Shown one piece after another: positions 61,987 through 64,000 of a stretch of DNA of 64,000 bases (the stretch's first letter is position 1; every line of letters starts with the position of its first letter). The DNA comes from Bradyrhizobium altum (GTDB lineage Bacteria > Pseudomonadota > Alphaproteobacteria > Rhizobiales > Xanthobacteraceae), in assembly GCF_020889705.1 (NCBI RefSeq), contig NZ_JACMYP010000002.1, forward strand, positions 124,001 through 188,000, in the 5' to 3' direction. Position numbers and translations under genes: made by a program. Under the pieces are notes generated by a model that was not told where the DNA came from, did no database searches, and saw only the letters and a list, made by a program, of their open reading frames with translations.

Positions 61987-63236
61987 TGCAAAAGACCGTT
62001 CATATCATCGGTGCCGGTATTTCTGGCCTCTCCGCGGCCGTGCGGCTCGCCAATGGCGGCTACAAGGTTGCCGTCCACGAGGCGACGCAGCAGGCCGGCG
62101 GCCGCTGCCGCTCCTATTTCGACGCTGCAACCAATCTCACCATCGACAACGGCAACCATCTGCTGCTGTCGGGCAACCGCCACGCGCTGAGCTACGCGCG
62201 TTCGATCGGCACCGAGGCAGGCCTCGTGGGACCTGCGCGCGCGCAGTTTCCGTTCGTCGATCTGGCCTCCGGCCAGCGCTGGCAGCTCGACCTCGGCGAT
62301 TCCCGCCTGCCTCTGTGGGTGTTCGACGAGGCGCGCCGCGTTCCCGACACCGGCCTGCGCGATTATCTCGCATTGGCGCCGCTGGCCTGGGCCGGCACCG
62401 ACGCGCTGGTCGGCAACACGATTCCCTGCAAGGGCACGCTGTATGACCGCCTGGTGCAGCCGCTGCTGCTCGCCGCATTGAACGTCGATCCGCCGGAGGG
62501 CTCGGCCGGGCTTGCCGGCGCCATCGTGCGCGAGACGCTGCTCGCCGGCGGGCAGGCCTGCCGTCCGCTGATCGCGCGCGACGGCCTGAGCTCGGTGCTG
62601 ATCGAGCCGGCCGTGAAGCTGCTGCAGGAGCGGGGCCACAGCGTCCAGTTCAGTCACGAATTGCGTACGCTTGGCATATCGGGTGATCGCATCAGTGAGC
62701 TCGACTTCGGCGGTGGCGACAAGATCACGCTGGCGGCCGACGATGCCGTGGTGCTCGCGGTGCCGCCGCGCGCCGCGGCAACCCTGCTGCCCGGCCTGAA
62801 AACCCCGACCAAATTCCGTGCCATCGTGAACGCGCATTTCCGCGTCGATCCACCGCGCGACGCCGCGCCCATTCTCGGCGTGGTCGGCGGCCTCGTGGAG
62901 TGGCTGTTCGCGTTCCCGCAGCGGCTTTCGGTGACGATCAGCAACGGCGACCGCCTGGTCGATATGCCGCGCGAGGAGCTCGCGCAGGCGATCTGGCGGG
63001 ACATCTGCAAGGCATCCGGCGTTTCCGGCGACTTGCCGCCGTGGCAGATCGTGCGCGAGCGCCGCGCCACATTTGAGGCGACGCCGGAACAGAACGCCCT
63101 GCGTCCGGGGCCCGGAACGGCGCAAAAAAACCTGTTCCTTGCCGGCGACTGGACTGCTACCGGGTTGCCGGCAACCATCGAGGGGTCGGTGCGGTCGGGT
63201 GATCGCGCCGCAGATCTGGTTCTGGTCAGGCGCTAG
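61986..63236 (+). CDS. hpnE: hydroxysqualene dehydroxylase HpnE (FAD-dependent)
   Basis: A 416-residue FAD-dependent amine-oxidase/desaturase-fold enzyme. The dinucleotide-binding GAGISGLSAAVRLA starts at residue 8, and the C-terminal FAD segment LFLAGDWTATGLPATIEG is complete. It finishes squalene synthesis. Its start overlaps the hpnD stop. A 47-nt repeat follows the stop codon. Confidence 0.95.
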   Translation: MQKTVHIIGAGISGLSAAVRLANGGYKVAVHEATQQAGGRCRSYFDAATNLTIDNGNHLLLSGNRHALSYARSIGTEAGLVGPARAQFPFVDLASGQRWQLDLGDSRLPLWVFDEARRVPDTGLRDYLALAPLAWAGTDALVGNTIPCKGTLYDRLVQPLLLAALNVDPPEGSAGLAGAIVRETLLAGGQACRPLIARDGLSSVLIEPAVKLLQERGHSVQFSHELRTLGISGDRISELDFGGGDKITLAADDAVVLAVPPRAAATLLPGLKTPTKFRAIVNAHFRVDPPRDAAPILGVVGGLVEWLFAFPQRLSVTISNGDRLVDMPREELAQAIWRDICKASGVSGDLPPWQIVRERRATFEATPEQNALRPGPGTAQKNLFLAGDWTATGLPATIEGSVRSGDRAADLVLVRR

Positions 63237-63249
63237 ATTCGACCGATTG

Positions 63250-63296
63250 GAGCGTTTTCGAGCGAAGTGGTTACCGGTTCGCGTGAAGAAAACGCG
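63250..63296. repeat. 47-nt dispersed repeat, copy 2
   Basis: Identical at 46 of 47 positions to the block at 1017-1063. It lies 13 bases after the hpnE stop. A second hairpin, AGAGCGTGATCCGAT-GCA-ATCGGATCATGCTCT with one G-T pair, follows at 63313-63345. Both lie between hpnE and shc. Confidence 0.85.
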
Positions 63297-63401
63297 ACCA
63301 AACAAACGGACAAGAGCGTGATCCGATGCAATCGGATCATGCTCTGGAGCGAGCCGCGGCTTTCGATCAGCCGGCCCGCAATGAAGAGGATATCGAGCGA
63401 A

Positions 63402-64000
63402 ATGCTTTCGAGAGATCACAGCGTCGCAGTCGATCCGGTCGCGCTGGAGAAGAGCATCTCCAAGGCAACCGAAGCGCTGCTCGGCTATCGCCAGTCCGAC
63501 GGGCACTGGATATTCGAGCTCGAGGCCGACAGCACCATTCCGGCCGAGTACATCCTGCTGCGTCACTACCTGGCCGAGCCCGTCGACGCCGCGCTCGAGG
63601 CCAAGCTCGGCAACTATCTGCGCCGCGTCCAGGGCGCGCATGGCGGCTGGCCGCTGGTGCATGACGGCCCGTTCGACATGAGCGCCAGCGTGAAGTCGTA
63701 CTTCGCGCTGAAGATGATCGGCGACTCCGTCGACGCGCCGCACATGGTACGGGCGCGCGAGGCGATCCGTTCGCGCGGCGGGGCTTCGGGCAGCAACGTG
63801 TTCACGCGCTTCATGCTTGCGCTCTATGGCGTCGTGACCTGGCGCGCGACGCCGGTGCTGCCGATCGAGATCATGCTGCTGCCGATGTGGTCGCCGTTCC
63901 ACATCAACAAGATCTCCTACTGGGCGCGCACCACCATGGTGCCGCTGATGGTGCTCGCCGCGCTGAAGCCGCGTGCCAAGAATCCGAAGGGCGTCGGCAT
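63402..64000 (+). CDS. shc: squalene-hopene cyclase, 3'-truncated by the window edge
   Basis: About 199 N-terminal residues are visible of a protein that is normally about 650. The repeat-type QW region begins in YRQSDGHWIFELEADSTIPAEY, and VQGAHGGWPLVHDG and PFHINKISYWARTTMVPL are typical of proteobacterial squalene-hopene cyclases. It cyclises squalene to hopene/hopanol and is the key hopanoid enzyme (also called hpnF). ATG 63402 is chosen; an in-frame ATG at 63381 would add seven residues. The catalytic DxDD motif lies beyond the window. Confidence 0.93.
   Translation, partial: MLSRDHSVAVDPVALEKSISKATEALLGYRQSDGHWIFELEADSTIPAEYILLRHYLAEPVDAALEAKLGNYLRRVQGAHGGWPLVHDGPFDMSASVKSYFALKMIGDSVDAPHMVRAREAIRSRGGASGSNVFTRFMLALYGVVTWRATPVLPIEIMLLPMWSPFHINKISYWARTTMVPLMVLAALKPRAKNPKGVG

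Noticed and set aside
61971..63902. Long minus-strand frame opposite hpnE and shc
   Set aside because: Antisense to two recognised hopanoid genes and crosses an intergenic repeat.

Overview
This window looks like a chromosomal segment of a Bradyrhizobium- or Rhodopseudomonas-type alphaproteobacterium (Nitrobacteraceae). That is an inference from the high GC content, the density of acyl-CoA and Liv-type ABC transporter genes, the hopanoid locus with an HpnP C-2 methylase, and the many short palindromic intergenic repeats. I could not run a database comparison. No rRNA, tRNA, CRISPR array, phage gene or transposase was recognised.

Layout. Positions 1-14,177 hold acyl-CoA metabolism: a truncated acyl-CoA dehydrogenase, a GFA-type zinc protein, two AMP-forming acyl-CoA ligases, a 2,4-dienoyl-CoA-reductase-like SDR, a crotonase, phosphoenolpyruvate carboxylase, a Tat-exported SMP-30 protein, and an SDR / thiolase / DUF35 group. 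Positions 14,422-18,981 encode a complete five-gene branched-chain-amino-acid-type (Liv) ABC transporter. It is followed by an amidase coupled to a DUF2848 gene, a 2OG-Fe(II) oxygenase paired with alkB, and an MFS transporter. Positions 24,196-31,419 form a homoprotocatechuate (4-hydroxyphenylacetate meta-cleavage) operon. It carries a TPP enzyme, an FAH-family enzyme, hpaD, hpaE, hpaF and hpaH, with a divergent hpaR. Positions 31,444-41,010 form a probable sugar-acid or aromatic-acid locus: a GntR regulator with two winged helices, a second Liv transporter with a fused permease-ATPase, an Ldh2-type dehydrogenase, an HpaI-family aldolase and a UxaA/GarD-type dehydratase.

Positions 41,248-48,588 carry an SGNH hydrolase and a three-gene peptide-ligase-like operon (transglutaminase-DUF2126, circularly permuted ATP-grasp-alpha-E, transglutaminase). 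A diguanylate cyclase and a chemoreceptor follow on the other strand. Positions 52,363-64,000 hold the hopanoid region in the order eutB, hpnP, eutC, hpnN, two small secreted proteins, hpnC, hpnD, hpnE and the start of shc. Squalene would be made by HpnCDE, cyclised by Shc, methylated at C-2 by HpnP and moved to the outer membrane by HpnN.

Intergenic gaps carry at least three families of 100-200 bp palindromic repeats without coding capacity. Four copies contain a smaller palindrome (GTGCGCAATTGCGCAC or close variants) nested in a hairpin loop. The best candidates for less-described biology are the split eutB-hpnP-eutC arrangement, the transglutaminase/ATP-grasp/alpha-E operon, the GntR regulator with tandem winged helices, and the nested-palindrome repeats.
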